A stretch of DNA of 64,000 nt from Propionivibrio sp. (GTDB lineage Bacteria; Pseudomonadota; Gammaproteobacteria; Burkholderiales; Rhodocyclaceae): NCBI GenBank assembly GCA_016705685.1, contig JADJLB010000001.1, forward strand, positions 248,001 through 312,000, read 5' to 3'. Positions 8,593 through 18,019 of this stretch are shown one piece after another. The notes below the pieces were generated by a model, which was given only the letters and a program-made list of their open reading frames with translations, made no database searches and was not told the DNA's origin. The first letter of the stretch is position 1, and the number at the start of each line of letters is the position of its first letter. The position numbers and the translations under genes were made by a program.

Positions 8593-9365
8593 ACCCAAGG
8601 TGCGTTTCCTTTTGAATATAAAGAGTTGAGCAACTGGTATTCGCGGTTTGTATCCATAGGTTGCCAGAAGCCATCGTGTTCAAAAACCATCATCTGTCCA
8701 GTATCGACCAGCCGCCGCATCGGCTCCTGCTCAAATACCAGATCTTCGCGGTCATCAAGGTAGTCAAACAACTCTCGGCGACAAACGAAAAACCCGCCCG
8801 AGATGCGACCTCCCGTCGCTTGTGGTTTTTCATTGAACTCGGTAACCAACCCCAAGCCATTAGCCATCAATTCACCAAAACGACCGGGTGGACGTACACC
8901 TGTAACTGTTAGAATTTTGCCGTGTGACTTGTGGAACTTGAGCAATCTGTCCAGATCAACATCTCCCAGGCCATCGCCATAAGTCAACATAAAGTCTTCG
9001 TCGTCACCAATATAGGTTCTTATCTTCCTAACGCGCGCACCCGTCATAGCACTTAACCCAGTCTCTGCGAGCGTCACGCGCCAATCCGATTCGTCGTGTC
9101 GAGTATGGAACTCAGGCGTCTTGGCGTTACCCAGGCTAATCGTAAAATCACGCGTCAGCGCCTCATAGTTGAGGAAGAAATCCTTGATCAGGTCGCTCTT
9201 GTAGCCAAGACACAGCACAAAGTCCATGTACCCCCCTTGGGCGTAGTACTTCATGATGTGCCACAGAATCGGATAGCGCCCAACCGGGATCATGGGCTTG
9301 GGTATGTTGTCCGCAACATCACGGATCCGAGTGCCAAAGCCGCCGCATAGAATTACCACCTTCAT
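8583..9365 (-). CDS. rfbF: Glucose-1-phosphate cytidylyltransferase
   Basis: A 260-residue nucleotidyltransferase. The signature GGFGTRIRDVADNIPKPM is at residues 8-25, followed by YPILWHIMKYYAQGG and LTYGDGLGDVDL, as in RfbF/DdhA. It makes CDP-glucose from glucose-1-phosphate and CTP, the first step of the CDP-deoxyhexose branch. Length matches the family (about 257). It lies directly upstream of the CDP-glucose 4,6-dehydratase, the universal arrangement for this pair. It begins a four-gene coupled set after a 39 bp gap from the GT4 gene. Confidence 0.94.
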   Translation of the reverse strand: MKVVILCGGFGTRIRDVADNIPKPMIPVGRYPILWHIMKYYAQGGYMDFVLCLGYKSDLIKDFFLNYEALTRDFTISLGNAKTPEFHTRHDESDWRVTLAETGLSAMTGARVRKIRTYIGDDEDFMLTYGDGLGDVDLDRLLKFHKSHGKILTVTGVRPPGRFGELMANGLGLVTEFNEKPQATGGRISGGFFVCRRELFDYLDDREDLVFEQEPMRRLVDTGQMMVFEHDGFWQPMDTNREYQLLNSLYSKGNAPWVCW

Positions 9366-9404
9366 CGATATTGCTCTCCCATCACATGGCTTACAATTGT
9401 GCGG

Positions 9405-10637
9405 TTATTGGTGGCTACAATCAGTCAATGACCGAGCTTCATTGGTAAGCCCAAAGACGTGAGCATACTTTGAAACCATTCTTTCCATTGTAAAAGACGC
9501 ATCAAACAAGGCTTTACCCGCCGCCCCGAATTGTCTTGCCATCGGGCGATCGAGCAGAAATGTCTCGATTCGAATCGCCAGGCTCTTAAAATCCCCAGGC
9601 TGAATCACAAAACCATTGACTCCTTCCAGCACTAACTCAGATACCCCGCCGACTGCCGTAGCAACCACTGGCTTACCGGACCTCATCGCCTCAAGGATGG
9701 TTATAGGAAGCCCTTCGCAATCAGAGCATAAAACAAACAGATCACAGGTTTGATACCAGGGTTGAGGATCAGTCACGAAACCGTCAAAACTCACATGCTT
9801 GGCAACACCGAGTTCGGATGCCAAGTGGCTGCAAGCCTCACGCTGAGCGTCCTCAGTTTCGGCACCCAAAAAATGTACGGACACGCCCCTAAATCCCTTT
9901 TCCACCAAATCGCCTAGAGCCCGAACTAGCATCGCCTGATTCTTGTTGCGGTCAAAATACCCAACATTGAGAATGGTGAAATCGTTTTCATAACTTTGGT
10001 CACTAGTGTCATTCGCAGTTGTCACAGGCTCCAGGCCATTGTAAATAACCTCAGCATCTTGCCTGACCCAGCGATTGGCTTTCAGCTGATCAGCGGCGGC
10101 TCGACATACCGTTATGAAACGGCAACGGGTGTCGATGGAGTAATCAATTAGCCATTCGATTGCAGCAATCGCAAATGGAGGAGGAACCGCCATACTGTGG
10201 ACAATATGAAACACTTTCATGCGTGGAACCAAGGAAGCAGCAATCGACGCACTCCTGCAATAATCGCCCCCGGGATATCCCCCGTTGTTCGCAACAAAGA
10301 CTGACGCCTTTGTCCTGACAATCCGTATAAAAAAGTAAAAAATAGAAAAAACAAACAAGGGATACCGCAGAAGGTGCCCCATCATCCAGAATAACGTGCG
10401 AAGCGGTGCGGATTTTTTGCTCTTGCAGATGCTGAGCAGTTCAGGAACTGTAACCAAGTGGTAGCGCACCACCGTCACGTGAGGCGGCAGAGCGCCTGCT
10501 AACAAGATTGTCGTGTCGTCATTCTGATTCACCATCAAAGTTAGACTTGAAAATGGTAGTTGCTTCAACAGTAAGTGGGCAACCTGATCGCTGCCTCCAG
10601 CGATGTAGTTTTCAACAAACAAAATTCCTGTGGTCAT
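9405..10637 (-). CDS. Family 4 (GT-B) glycosyltransferase
   Basis: A 410-residue retaining glycosyltransferase. The N-terminal VENYIAGGSDQVAHLLL forms the first Rossmann fold; the C-terminal domain has ILNVGYFDRNKNQAMLV, the helix HVSFDGFVTDPQPWYQTCDL and the E-x7-E motif CEGLPITILEAMRSGKPVVA. It starts inside the end of the acyltransferase gene (ATGA overlap). A hydrophobic stretch near residues 90-110 may hold it at the membrane. It should transfer one sugar from a nucleotide donor to the lipid-linked glycan; specificity is unknown. Confidence 0.9.
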   Translation of the reverse strand: MTTGILFVENYIAGGSDQVAHLLLKQLPFSSLTLMVNQNDDTTILLAGALPPHVTVVRYHLVTVPELLSICKSKKSAPLRTLFWMMGHLLRYPLFVFSIFYFFIRIVRTKASVFVANNGGYPGGDYCRSASIAASLVPRMKVFHIVHSMAVPPPFAIAAIEWLIDYSIDTRCRFITVCRAAADQLKANRWVRQDAEVIYNGLEPVTTANDTSDQSYENDFTILNVGYFDRNKNQAMLVRALGDLVEKGFRGVSVHFLGAETEDAQREACSHLASELGVAKHVSFDGFVTDPQPWYQTCDLFVLCSDCEGLPITILEAMRSGKPVVATAVGGVSELVLEGVNGFVIQPGDFKSLAIRIETFLLDRPMARQFGAAGKALFDASFTMERMVSKYAHVFGLTNEARSLTDCSHQ

Positions 10638-11212
10638 GACTGCTCAGAGTGACAGCGAATCACCCTGGCCGGATTCCCTGCGGCAACACAGAAATCAGGG
10701 ACGTCTCTCGTCACCACTGAATTGGCTCCTATTACACAGTTCCTGCCGATCTTTACATTAGGCAGAATGGCCACGCCGATTCCAATCCATGTTCCATCAC
10801 CAATAGTTACTGGCCCGGGAGACGACATTGGCTGCTCCTTGATTGGGACACTATTCAAAGCGTAACCATGTGCCGAATCACCTATAAACACGCGATCCGA
10901 AATCAGAACATTGTGCCCGATGACAAGACGATTGATACAGGCAAGCGTGCCGAAGCGCCCAATGTACGTGTCAGATCCGATGGACAGCTCTGGGCGCTCG
11001 CAGACATCATTATTGACTGCGACACTAAGCCAGCAATAGTCATTGAGATGGACGCCGTCACCAATGGAGACATACTCGGGATGCTCTATTTGAACCCCCC
11101 GACCAAGCACTATTCCTTCACCCGTATTTTTGAGTTGAGCCAACGTAGTTGATCCAACGGCGCGATCCAACTTGCGCAGCAATCGCCCAATAAGGTTCAG
11201 AAGATTCCCCAT
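10634..11212 (-). CDS. Left-handed beta-helix (hexapeptide repeat) acyltransferase
   Basis: About 192 residues. Imperfect hexapeptide repeats run through SIGDGVHLNDYCWLSV, LVIGHNVLISDRVFIGD and TIGDGTWIGIGVAILPNVKI, ending with GANSVVTRDVPDF and GNPARVIR, typical of the maltose/sugar O-acetyltransferase group. The first ATG of the frame lies inside the upstream methyltransferase, so the ATG at 11212, five bases after that gene's stop, is used. It should O- or N-acetylate a sugar with acetyl-CoA. Confidence 0.88.
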   Translation of the reverse strand: MGNLLNLIGRLLRKLDRAVGSTTLAQLKNTGEGIVLGRGVQIEHPEYVSIGDGVHLNDYCWLSVAVNNDVCERPELSIGSDTYIGRFGTLACINRLVIGHNVLISDRVFIGDSAHGYALNSVPIKEQPMSSPGPVTIGDGTWIGIGVAILPNVKIGRNCVIGANSVVTRDVPDFCVAAGNPARVIRCHSEQS

Positions 11213-11217
11213 TGGTC

Positions 11218-12078
11218 TTATTGGCCTTTCTTTCTTCCGACAAAAAGCAGATTGGGGCTGAACATAGCGGACTCGCAACCACGATCAGCGAACGCAAGCC
11301 GGAACAAAAGATTGAGGCCACGCTGAAGGATGAGTAGCATGTGTATAACCCTGTTGGCCCAACGAGCTTCGCTTGGAGCTGTAAACATCCAGAAGCTGAA
11401 CGTTCCGAAATAGCCACAGCGCAAGGCCTCCAAAGGCTGCTCTTCGAACGCGCCCCGAAATCGAGAGATATCCATCAGGTCAAGATTGTGCAAGGGCAAT
11501 TGCGCGGGGTTGAATGCCTTGGTCCAAGGATAGTAAACCCCACGCAAATTCGGAATCAGGACGAAAAGAACGCCACCCGGGCGAAGCAATTCAGCGTGCC
11601 TTGATATAACCGACCCAACCTCCACAAAATGTTCAATAAAACCACGGGAAATAACTATGTCGAAACGCCCTTTGTGACCATCAATAAATTCCTGCGAGAA
11701 GAAATCCGACTCGATTACGTTGCCAGGTTCGAATCCATTCGCGGCAAAAGTCTGTCTGTTGCAGTCAGCACCATGATGCGTGTACTCGACCCCAAATGGT
11801 TCTGCCCCGAAAGCCTTGGCAAAACGAACCAGGAAGGTTCCTGGTGCACTACCAACCTCGACGACGGACAGACTCTTGCCGCTTGTGGGGACAAAAGCAG
11901 GAAAAACAGAATTCCAGAGTAAATAGTCATCATAGGGGGAAATCAAATCGAATAGACGCGGCCCCAGGATGCGTTTAAGAAAGCGCTTGATACCCGAGTT
12001 CGGCAGAGCGCCCTTCACTTCGGCGGCACTATCCCTGTAAAAACTCTCCCAGTACTGTTTGTCGGTCAACCGTGTCAT
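11218..12078 (-). CDS. Class I SAM methyltransferase
   Basis: About 286 residues. The SAM-binding loop is VVEVGSAPGTFLVRFAKAFG, with the acidic loop ending in GVEYTHHGADC, then DIVISRGFIEHFVEV and LLRPGGVLFVLIPNL. The N-terminus TDKQYWESFY is common in Methyltransf_23 proteins of O-antigen clusters. The ATG at 12078 overlaps the stop of the previous methyltransferase (ATGA) and follows an AAGGAAC site; a longer reading is disfavoured. It probably methylates a sugar hydroxyl, or caps the chain. Confidence 0.82.
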   Translation of the reverse strand: MTRLTDKQYWESFYRDSAAEVKGALPNSGIKRFLKRILGPRLFDLISPYDDYLLWNSVFPAFVPTSGKSLSVVEVGSAPGTFLVRFAKAFGAEPFGVEYTHHGADCNRQTFAANGFEPGNVIESDFFSQEFIDGHKGRFDIVISRGFIEHFVEVGSVISRHAELLRPGGVLFVLIPNLRGVYYPWTKAFNPAQLPLHNLDLMDISRFRGAFEEQPLEALRCGYFGTFSFWMFTAPSEARWANRVIHMLLILQRGLNLLFRLAFADRGCESAMFSPNLLFVGRKKGQ

Positions 12079-12842
12079 GAGTTCCTTTTGCTGCGTTCCG
12101 CGAGGACGAACAATGACCCTTGAATCAACCAAGGCGCTAGCCAATTGAACCACTTGTAGACGACGCGCGAAAAACGGAGCTCAGCCCGTCGAAGTGAATT
12201 CGCACGTTGTTTCACGTAATCGGGGTGAGGGGAGTCAAGAAGATGTCCCGAAAAATCAGGGAATGAATACCGTAGCATCCTGTGATGTGCTCGAATAAAT
12301 TTCTTGGCGGACGATACAGAAAAGAAATGCACATGACCGATCGATGCAGTCTGGGACGCATAGTAACGGCCTGACAAGTAAATATTCCGCAGCCAATCGA
12401 GCAAATTGTATTCTATTGGAATGTTGTAGATTACATATGAAGACAATCGATCCACTTCATCGGCAACGGAATCGTTGTCGGGGATATGTTCTATCACATC
12501 GATCAGTAGTGCCAGATCGTACGCCCCGCACTCTTGGATATCCTTGAAGTCCGACGTTACAAGGGTGACGAACGGATTGTTGGCCTTTTGTTTTGCAAGC
12601 ATGTCCGTGGACAAATCAAAAGCATGGCACTCGACTGGAAGCCCTTTTGTCGAGAGAAATCGGCAAACCTGTGCCGCAACGAGACCAGCGCCTCCACCAA
12701 TATCCAATACGCGAAAGCGTCCTCCTTCTGGGCGCACGTCCTGCAATAGCTCTCGGATATAGGCAAATTTGTATTCGCTGTCCTCCTCATGCAAAGAAGG
12801 ATTCTTTTCGAGGTAGGTTCCGTCCTGATAAATATTGGTCAT
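12075..12842 (-). CDS. Class I SAM methyltransferase
   Basis: A 255-residue methyltransferase. FRVLDIGGGAGLVAAQVCRF is the SAM motif near residues 43-62; HAFDLSTDMLAKQK supplies the ribose-binding acidic residue, and LALLIDVIEHIPDND is motif II. It lies directly before a second methyltransferase with a four-base overlap, so the two are likely made together and could act in succession. Its substrate is not evident; the context is glycan modification. Confidence 0.84.
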   Translation of the reverse strand: MTNIYQDGTYLEKNPSLHEEDSEYKFAYIRELLQDVRPEGGRFRVLDIGGGAGLVAAQVCRFLSTKGLPVECHAFDLSTDMLAKQKANNPFVTLVTSDFKDIQECGAYDLALLIDVIEHIPDNDSVADEVDRLSSYVIYNIPIEYNLLDWLRNIYLSGRYYASQTASIGHVHFFSVSSAKKFIRAHHRMLRYSFPDFSGHLLDSPHPDYVKQRANSLRRAELRFSRVVYKWFNWLAPWLIQGSLFVLAERSKRNS

Positions 12843-12930
12843 TCGCCAGTTACTGGATCAATTGACTTGGCGGTGTATCAACGGAGGCCATCTTGTTGAA
12901 GTCGCCTCTTGTCACTGATTGACTCCTCTT

Positions 12931-14703
12931 TCAATTGCTCGCTTCCTGCAGAATTCTCTTAAGACTTTTCGCTGGAGTTCTTGTTGTAACAGCGTATCGC
13001 CCACAAAACTTTCTTCTAGCCGATTGTATTTCCTTGCTTGCCCACCAAGAGGGGATATCGTTCCAAATCTCTTCGATTTTCCGAGCAGCTGATTCAGCAG
13101 AGCTCTGAATTATTCCTGCCCGTTGAAGTGCTTCATAATATGACCGAGCACTCTCCCTCACGTGACTCAAACCACCCTGCCAAAAACACAATGTCGGAAT
13201 GTTTTGAGAAAGCGTCTCCAATATCCCAGTCGAATCGTATGAATGAACGACCAGGCGACTAGATTCAATCAGTTTGCCTATCGGCCGGGAACCATCGTCA
13301 AGTTCTATTTCAGGATTTCGATCGCGCCAACGTTGTTCATCACACCATGGCAATTTTTTGTGGGCGCCATGTAGCCTGACCGTCAAGTATCGCTGGATAT
13401 CATTCGGCAGTTTGTCCACAAATGAATGTTGATCTTCTTGGTAAAGTTGAAATTCTTCGTACTCATCCCAAATCCCACCACCGCCAGGCGCATGAAGCTC
13501 GATAAGGAGTAGTCCACCTGCCGAATTCGCCTTCCGCTCCATCTTGCCACACGTCGTAAGAACAAACGCCGGCAAGTGTTTGGCGTTGCCATCAGTCCAG
13601 CCCCAAGTGAGAAACTTGTCACTCGTTGCCACACATTCCGTCTCACTGTAGCTGTACCTGTGTGTACCATAGTTGTTGCCGTGTTGCCCGGTGTAGTAGG
13701 GAATGCCTTCCTCCATTCGCAATCCAGTCCACGCTTTAAAGACCTCATCCGTGTCAAAACTGTCGACCGTGAAAATGAATCTGGGGGCACTTGGCCAAGG
13801 GAGCTGGCGGACTTGATCTTGCAGTTTCTGATATCCCTCCAAGTAACAAATTGGCAGGAGATCAAACAATAGCGCGCGTACACACTGATCAAATCCGCAA
13901 TTTCCGGAGAGATCAGGCGTAAGACGTTTACGCAAGAGATCATCGGTCGAAGGAACCTTGCCAGCCCAGCTTGCGCCCCCGTACCACATCTGCGGCACTT
14001 GCCCGAGGAGCAGTTGGAGCTTGATGTGCTCGGTAGGGGGCAATCCGCTATTGATTATAAATGCGTCATGCTTCCGGCACATCGCCTGCAGGGTGTTTCT
14101 GACCCCGTTCGCCATCTTCTTCTTTAACGATGGCAAAGACAAGTTTGGAGAATTGGCGCGACGCATCTCAAAACCACTAACATCAAGACAATCCAAGGTT
14201 TCTACTCGAATTTCACTCCGCATGAAGCGAAGGATTTTCGAGCAAAGAACGTTGTTCCAGACATCGTCTCCATACGCCCAAATGAACTCCAGAGAATCCT
14301 GTGTTACCAGACTGTAGAAATGCTCATCAAAGGAGGACGTGCATTCAACCGCGTTTTCCTTAAGAGTTTTCTCAAGGGTATGAAACCGATTGAATATCAC
14401 TGATATGAAACGATGCAACCAATGACCAAGCAAGATACGCCAGTAGCGAAGACTATGATTGGTGCCGTGATGTATATTGAGAATATCAGCCAACTCAACG
14501 AGCAATTCATCAGATAACTTGACTACTCGTGAGTAATCCTTCTCCCTTTGTCCTTCTGTCAATCCATATGGTGCCGCAACATCTGCGTCCATCGACGACC
14601 AAATATGCTTTCTGTCGTATCGACGACACCACTCACCAAGAAATAGAGCAGGGCAGTCGAATCTCCATGAGCGCTCATCTGCTGTAGTGATAAGGCAACG
14701 CAC
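12931..14703 (-). CDS. LIC12162-family putative transferase
   Basis: A 590-residue protein. The opening LITTADERSWRFDCPALFLG and the following HIWSSMDADVAAPYGLTEGQ match what I recall of the LIC12162 family, large O-antigen-region transferases. The C-terminal half has a GT-B-like stretch, TVDSFDTDEVFKAWT through SSRLVVHSYDSTGILETLSQ and PTLCFWQGGLSH. The GTG start follows GAAAGG, four bases after the SGNH gene. Members occur beside nonulosonate or unusual sugar genes. The reaction is not established, and the family name rests on recognition only. Confidence 0.7.
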   Translation of the reverse strand: MRCLITTADERSWRFDCPALFLGEWCRRYDRKHIWSSMDADVAAPYGLTEGQREKDYSRVVKLSDELLVELADILNIHHGTNHSLRYWRILLGHWLHRFISVIFNRFHTLEKTLKENAVECTSSFDEHFYSLVTQDSLEFIWAYGDDVWNNVLCSKILRFMRSEIRVETLDCLDVSGFEMRRANSPNLSLPSLKKKMANGVRNTLQAMCRKHDAFIINSGLPPTEHIKLQLLLGQVPQMWYGGASWAGKVPSTDDLLRKRLTPDLSGNCGFDQCVRALLFDLLPICYLEGYQKLQDQVRQLPWPSAPRFIFTVDSFDTDEVFKAWTGLRMEEGIPYYTGQHGNNYGTHRYSYSETECVATSDKFLTWGWTDGNAKHLPAFVLTTCGKMERKANSAGGLLLIELHAPGGGGIWDEYEEFQLYQEDQHSFVDKLPNDIQRYLTVRLHGAHKKLPWCDEQRWRDRNPEIELDDGSRPIGKLIESSRLVVHSYDSTGILETLSQNIPTLCFWQGGLSHVRESARSYYEALQRAGIIQSSAESAARKIEEIWNDIPSWWASKEIQSARRKFCGRYAVTTRTPAKSLKRILQEASN

Positions 14704-14706
14704 CTT

Positions 14707-15810
14707 TCACCCAGCCCTGAAGAAAATCTTCATCAAGCAACTAGCCTTTGGATGCATCCCGTCGAAAAATTCATCCTCTGTGCAACTCGCCCGATCCGGA
14801 TCAAATGAACCGAAAATTTGAATCTTCCTATTTTCAGCCAACGAACGAAGCGCATTCTCCGCCTCCCTAACCATGGGTACTTTGCTGACAATACTCTTGT
14901 ACGCTTCCGGGTGGTATGGGGGCAAAAACAGCCAAACTTCACTGTTCTCCTTCAAGCGCTCAATGAGTTTTTCAAATAGCATCATTCCTTCTGAATTGAT
15001 TGAAGTAAATGCCTGCAAAGCATATATAGGCTGCGAAAGCCCATAGAATACAGCCCGCTCCTTTGCCTCATCTTTAGAAACTTTTGCTTGTGCCAAATTA
15101 TAGATTCGCGACCCATCCATTCTAATGGCATCAAAACCAATCTCTGGCGCATCATCTGGTTTGCGAAATGGCTTAGATTTGATTGCATCATTTCTTCGAG
15201 CCAAGAGTGACAATAGTGACGCCTTTGTATACTCCAAATTAAAAATCTGTACCAGCTTTCGCCAAGCATTTTCATCCTTGACCTGTCGAGCAAGACTAGC
15301 GTTTTTGTGGCTCTTGGTTAATCTGTCAAACCCTTGCAAATATTCAATAGCCAAACTCTTCCAGCCTGTTTGGCCACTGTTAGAATTAAACATCCAAGGG
15401 TCCACACCTAATATGATTATCTTTGCGGGAAAGTTTCTTGCCAAATCGAGAATGGCCACATAATCCTCAATGCTGGCACCGGAAACAGACAGGTTGAGGA
15501 CCGAAGCCTGCATCACGTCCGCCCCAATTTGCATTGACCTGGACGAACCAATGACAAGAAATTCTTTCGGCTGCGCAGCCTCAAGTTGGAGGCGGTACTT
15601 CTGCGTCAATCGCTCGTCATAGTTTTTCACCCCGCCTACGTTACCTTGATGGAGCAATAAGGCAATTTCTTTCTCGGTGGAATTGGTGGTGTCAAATAAT
15701 TTCGCCGGATCAACAAAGTAGTTCATGACACCAGCCGTGGCAACACAGATCAAGGCCGACAGCGCAAACGCCGTCAAAAATCTTTTCGCATGATTCGATA
15801 CCGTCACCAC
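14707..15810 (-). CDS. SGNH-hydrolase-like membrane-anchored protein, MBOAT partner
   Basis: About 367 residues. One N-terminal transmembrane helix (FLTAFALSALICVATAGVMN) is followed by an exported domain with LVIGSSRSMQIGADVM (catalytic serine region), LNLSVSGASIEDYV (oxyanion glycine/asparagine region) and FFDGMHPKAS (DxxH catalytic pair), the blocks of the SGNH/AlgX-like fold. The GTG at 15810, just after the MBOAT stop, is used; an ATG at 15885 would overlap it by 73 bases. Paired MBOAT and SGNH proteins acetylate extracellular polysaccharides. The gene is visibly AT-richer than the housekeeping genes. Confidence 0.8.
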   Translation of the reverse strand: MVTVSNHAKRFLTAFALSALICVATAGVMNYFVDPAKLFDTTNSTEKEIALLLHQGNVGGVKNYDERLTQKYRLQLEAAQPKEFLVIGSSRSMQIGADVMQASVLNLSVSGASIEDYVAILDLARNFPAKIIILGVDPWMFNSNSGQTGWKSLAIEYLQGFDRLTKSHKNASLARQVKDENAWRKLVQIFNLEYTKASLLSLLARRNDAIKSKPFRKPDDAPEIGFDAIRMDGSRIYNLAQAKVSKDEAKERAVFYGLSQPIYALQAFTSINSEGMMLFEKLIERLKENSEVWLFLPPYHPEAYKSIVSKVPMVREAENALRSLAENRKIQIFGSFDPDRASCTEDEFFDGMHPKASCLMKIFFRAG

Positions 15811-15812
15811 TG

Positions 15813-17255
15813 CTAGAATTGAAAGTATAAGAACTCTGACTTCTTCTGCAATGCCATAAACGCTACGGCAAAACCAAGTCCACAAACAACCCCAGAAAGA
15901 ATTCCAACCGGTGCTTGTTTCGCTAGAGCGCTATCTCGGAACCAAATTCCGATACTCTGGCTATTCGGTAGTAGAAAGACGATTATTATTCCGATTGCGA
16001 ATAGTAAGCCTGCCTTTTTTCCAAAGAAGTAGGGCCAAATACCTGATGGGGAACTCATAGCCTCCAACATAATCTGCGCCGAGGCAATGCTGTCGGATCT
16101 GAAAATAACCCATGCAACCACTACCGCAAGAAAGGTCAATGCTGTTCCTATAATTCGCGACCCGAGTATTCCTTTATTGCCAAATTCATAGAGATTCATC
16201 GCCGCATTCCAAGCATGATTCACGATCAAATAGCAACCATGCACGCCTCCCCAAACGACGAACGTCCAATTCGCGCCATGCCACAAACCACCAAGTAACA
16301 TCGTGAGCAGTATATTGATGTGAGTCCGGAACGGACTATGACGATTGCCGCCTAAAGGAATATACAAGTAGTCCTTCAGGAATCGGGAAAGGGTCATATG
16401 CCAACGACGCCAGAATTCGATAATATTCTGCGCCTTGTAGGGTGAATTAAAATTCTGCGGAAGCGTGATGCCAAACAGTAGCGACAGTCCGATCGCCATG
16501 TCGGTATACCCGGAAAAATCGAAATACAATTGAAGCGTATAGGACAATGCGCCAATCCACGCGGCAATAAAATCTGGCGCTACTCCGTTTGTTGCCATAT
16601 CAAAGACGAGCATCGAATACTCTGCAAAATTATCCGCTAGCAATACTTTTTTGGCTAAGCCAGTGGTAAACACAACCGTTCCGATTGCGGCCAGTCCTGG
16701 ATTTGGTCGGTATGTTTTCGCTGTGCCGAACTGCGGCATCATCTGTTTGTGATGAAGCACGGGCCCAGCGATCAGATGGGGAAAATAGGTAACGAAAAGC
16801 AGATAATGAACGAACCTGTACTCCTTAGCGATTCCTCGATAGACATCAACAATGAACGCAATCTGAGTGAACGTAAAAAAGGAAATGCCCAATGGCAGAA
16901 CGACATCAACCAATACGAGGCGCTGACCGGAAATTTCGTTGAGCGTGGAAATAAAGAAGTTAACGTATTTGAAATACCCCAACAGCCCTAAATTAATGGC
17001 AATAGCAATTATTAGCAGGGATCTGGAGTTGCTAGCGTTTTTTGCTTTTCCAATTACGAATCCCATCGCATAGTTAAATACAATTGACAGAAGCAAGAGC
17101 AATACAAAATTGGGATTCCACCATCCATAAAACAAAACGGAAGCTACGGCTAGCCAGAATGCTGCTAATTGATGAGATAAGCGTGCTATACAAAAGAAAC
17201 CTATCCAAGTGACAGGCAAGAAAAGCAGGATGAATTCGTAGGAATTAAATAGCAT
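15813..17255 (-). CDS. MBOAT-family membrane O-acyltransferase (AlgI-like)
   Basis: A 480-residue polytopic membrane protein. The MBOAT signatures are WHMTLSRFLKDYLYIPLGG and MLLGGLWHGANWTFVVWGG, which holds the catalytic histidine. About ten hydrophobic segments are visible, and the length matches AlgI/PatA-type proteins. It should move an acetyl group across the inner membrane and, with the downstream SGNH protein, O-acetylate the exported glycan. The two genes nearly touch. Confidence 0.94.
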   Translation of the reverse strand: MLFNSYEFILLFLPVTWIGFFCIARLSHQLAAFWLAVASVLFYGWWNPNFVLLLLLSIVFNYAMGFVIGKAKNASNSRSLLIIAIAINLGLLGYFKYVNFFISTLNEISGQRLVLVDVVLPLGISFFTFTQIAFIVDVYRGIAKEYRFVHYLLFVTYFPHLIAGPVLHHKQMMPQFGTAKTYRPNPGLAAIGTVVFTTGLAKKVLLADNFAEYSMLVFDMATNGVAPDFIAAWIGALSYTLQLYFDFSGYTDMAIGLSLLFGITLPQNFNSPYKAQNIIEFWRRWHMTLSRFLKDYLYIPLGGNRHSPFRTHINILLTMLLGGLWHGANWTFVVWGGVHGCYLIVNHAWNAAMNLYEFGNKGILGSRIIGTALTFLAVVVAWVIFRSDSIASAQIMLEAMSSPSGIWPYFFGKKAGLLFAIGIIIVFLLPNSQSIGIWFRDSALAKQAPVGILSGVVCGLGFAVAFMALQKKSEFLYFQF

Positions 17256-17359
17256 CGATCTAAGGCTTTGTTGAACTTTTTAGAAACTCAAAGGCGCTTC
17301 CCCGTGACTCTTGGAATTCAAGCGTTCACGGAACTTGCAAAATTGGTTTTTTCACCAAA

Positions 17360-18019
17360 TCAGCTATTTCTTATATCAACACGCCAAATTGCGATCAGCA
17401 TTGCACGGATGATTTTGTAGTTCCCCGTCAGGGTTTGACCAAATCTCGACTTGCCGCTTCTCTGCAAAACTTTGAACGATACGTTGCTGAGCCGACAACC
17501 TCTTTTGGCAGAAGATATAGCTAATTCTGTGCCAACGGATCCAAATGAGTCAAAGTAACCGCGTGCTCTGTAAACTCCGATTCGATAGGCCTTCATGCCA
17601 CACAAGGGGTCCGCAATCTCAAAGCGAAGATTCGTATACCAACCAAATAGATGTTCCGAAAATCGCTGTCGCCGACTTCGACTTCCGACAACGAGCTCGG
17701 CTCCAGCGTCAACCGCACTAATGAATTTCTGAATAAGCAACGGGTCGTGCTGACCATCCGCATCCAGTGTAATCACTATTTCACAAGCTAATTCGTCCGC
17801 TTTCTTAAAACCTGTATTCAGGGCAGCATCATAGCCACGGTTACCTTCGTGAGTAACGACCACCGCGCCGGCGCGCAGGGCTAATTCAGTTGTGGTATCT
17901 GTCGACCCGTCATCAACGACAATTGGCACGCCGTACACTTTTGCACCCGCAACAACTTCGGCAATGGTCGCTGACTCGTTAAGTGCCGGGATAACAATAC
18001 CTACTCTATATCCACCCAT
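17360..18019 (-). CDS. Family 2 glycosyltransferase (DPM1-like)
   Basis: A short GT-A protein of 219 residues. IVIPALNESATIAEVV opens the domain, VVDDGSTDTT lies near residue 36 and ITLDADGQHDP (DXD) near 82, followed by ELVVGSRSRR and FEIADPLCGMKAYR, as in dolichyl- or undecaprenyl-phosphate sugar transferases. No C-terminal membrane helices are present. It overlaps the end of the NeuB-type gene by 19 bases. It might make a polyprenyl-phosphate sugar or add the residue made by the PseB-NeuB block; the latter is inference from position. Confidence 0.86.
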   Translation of the reverse strand: MGGYRVGIVIPALNESATIAEVVAGAKVYGVPIVVDDGSTDTTTELALRAGAVVVTHEGNRGYDAALNTGFKKADELACEIVITLDADGQHDPLLIQKFISAVDAGAELVVGSRSRRQRFSEHLFGWYTNLRFEIADPLCGMKAYRIGVYRARGYFDSFGSVGTELAISSAKRGCRLSNVSFKVLQRSGKSRFGQTLTGNYKIIRAMLIAIWRVDIRNS

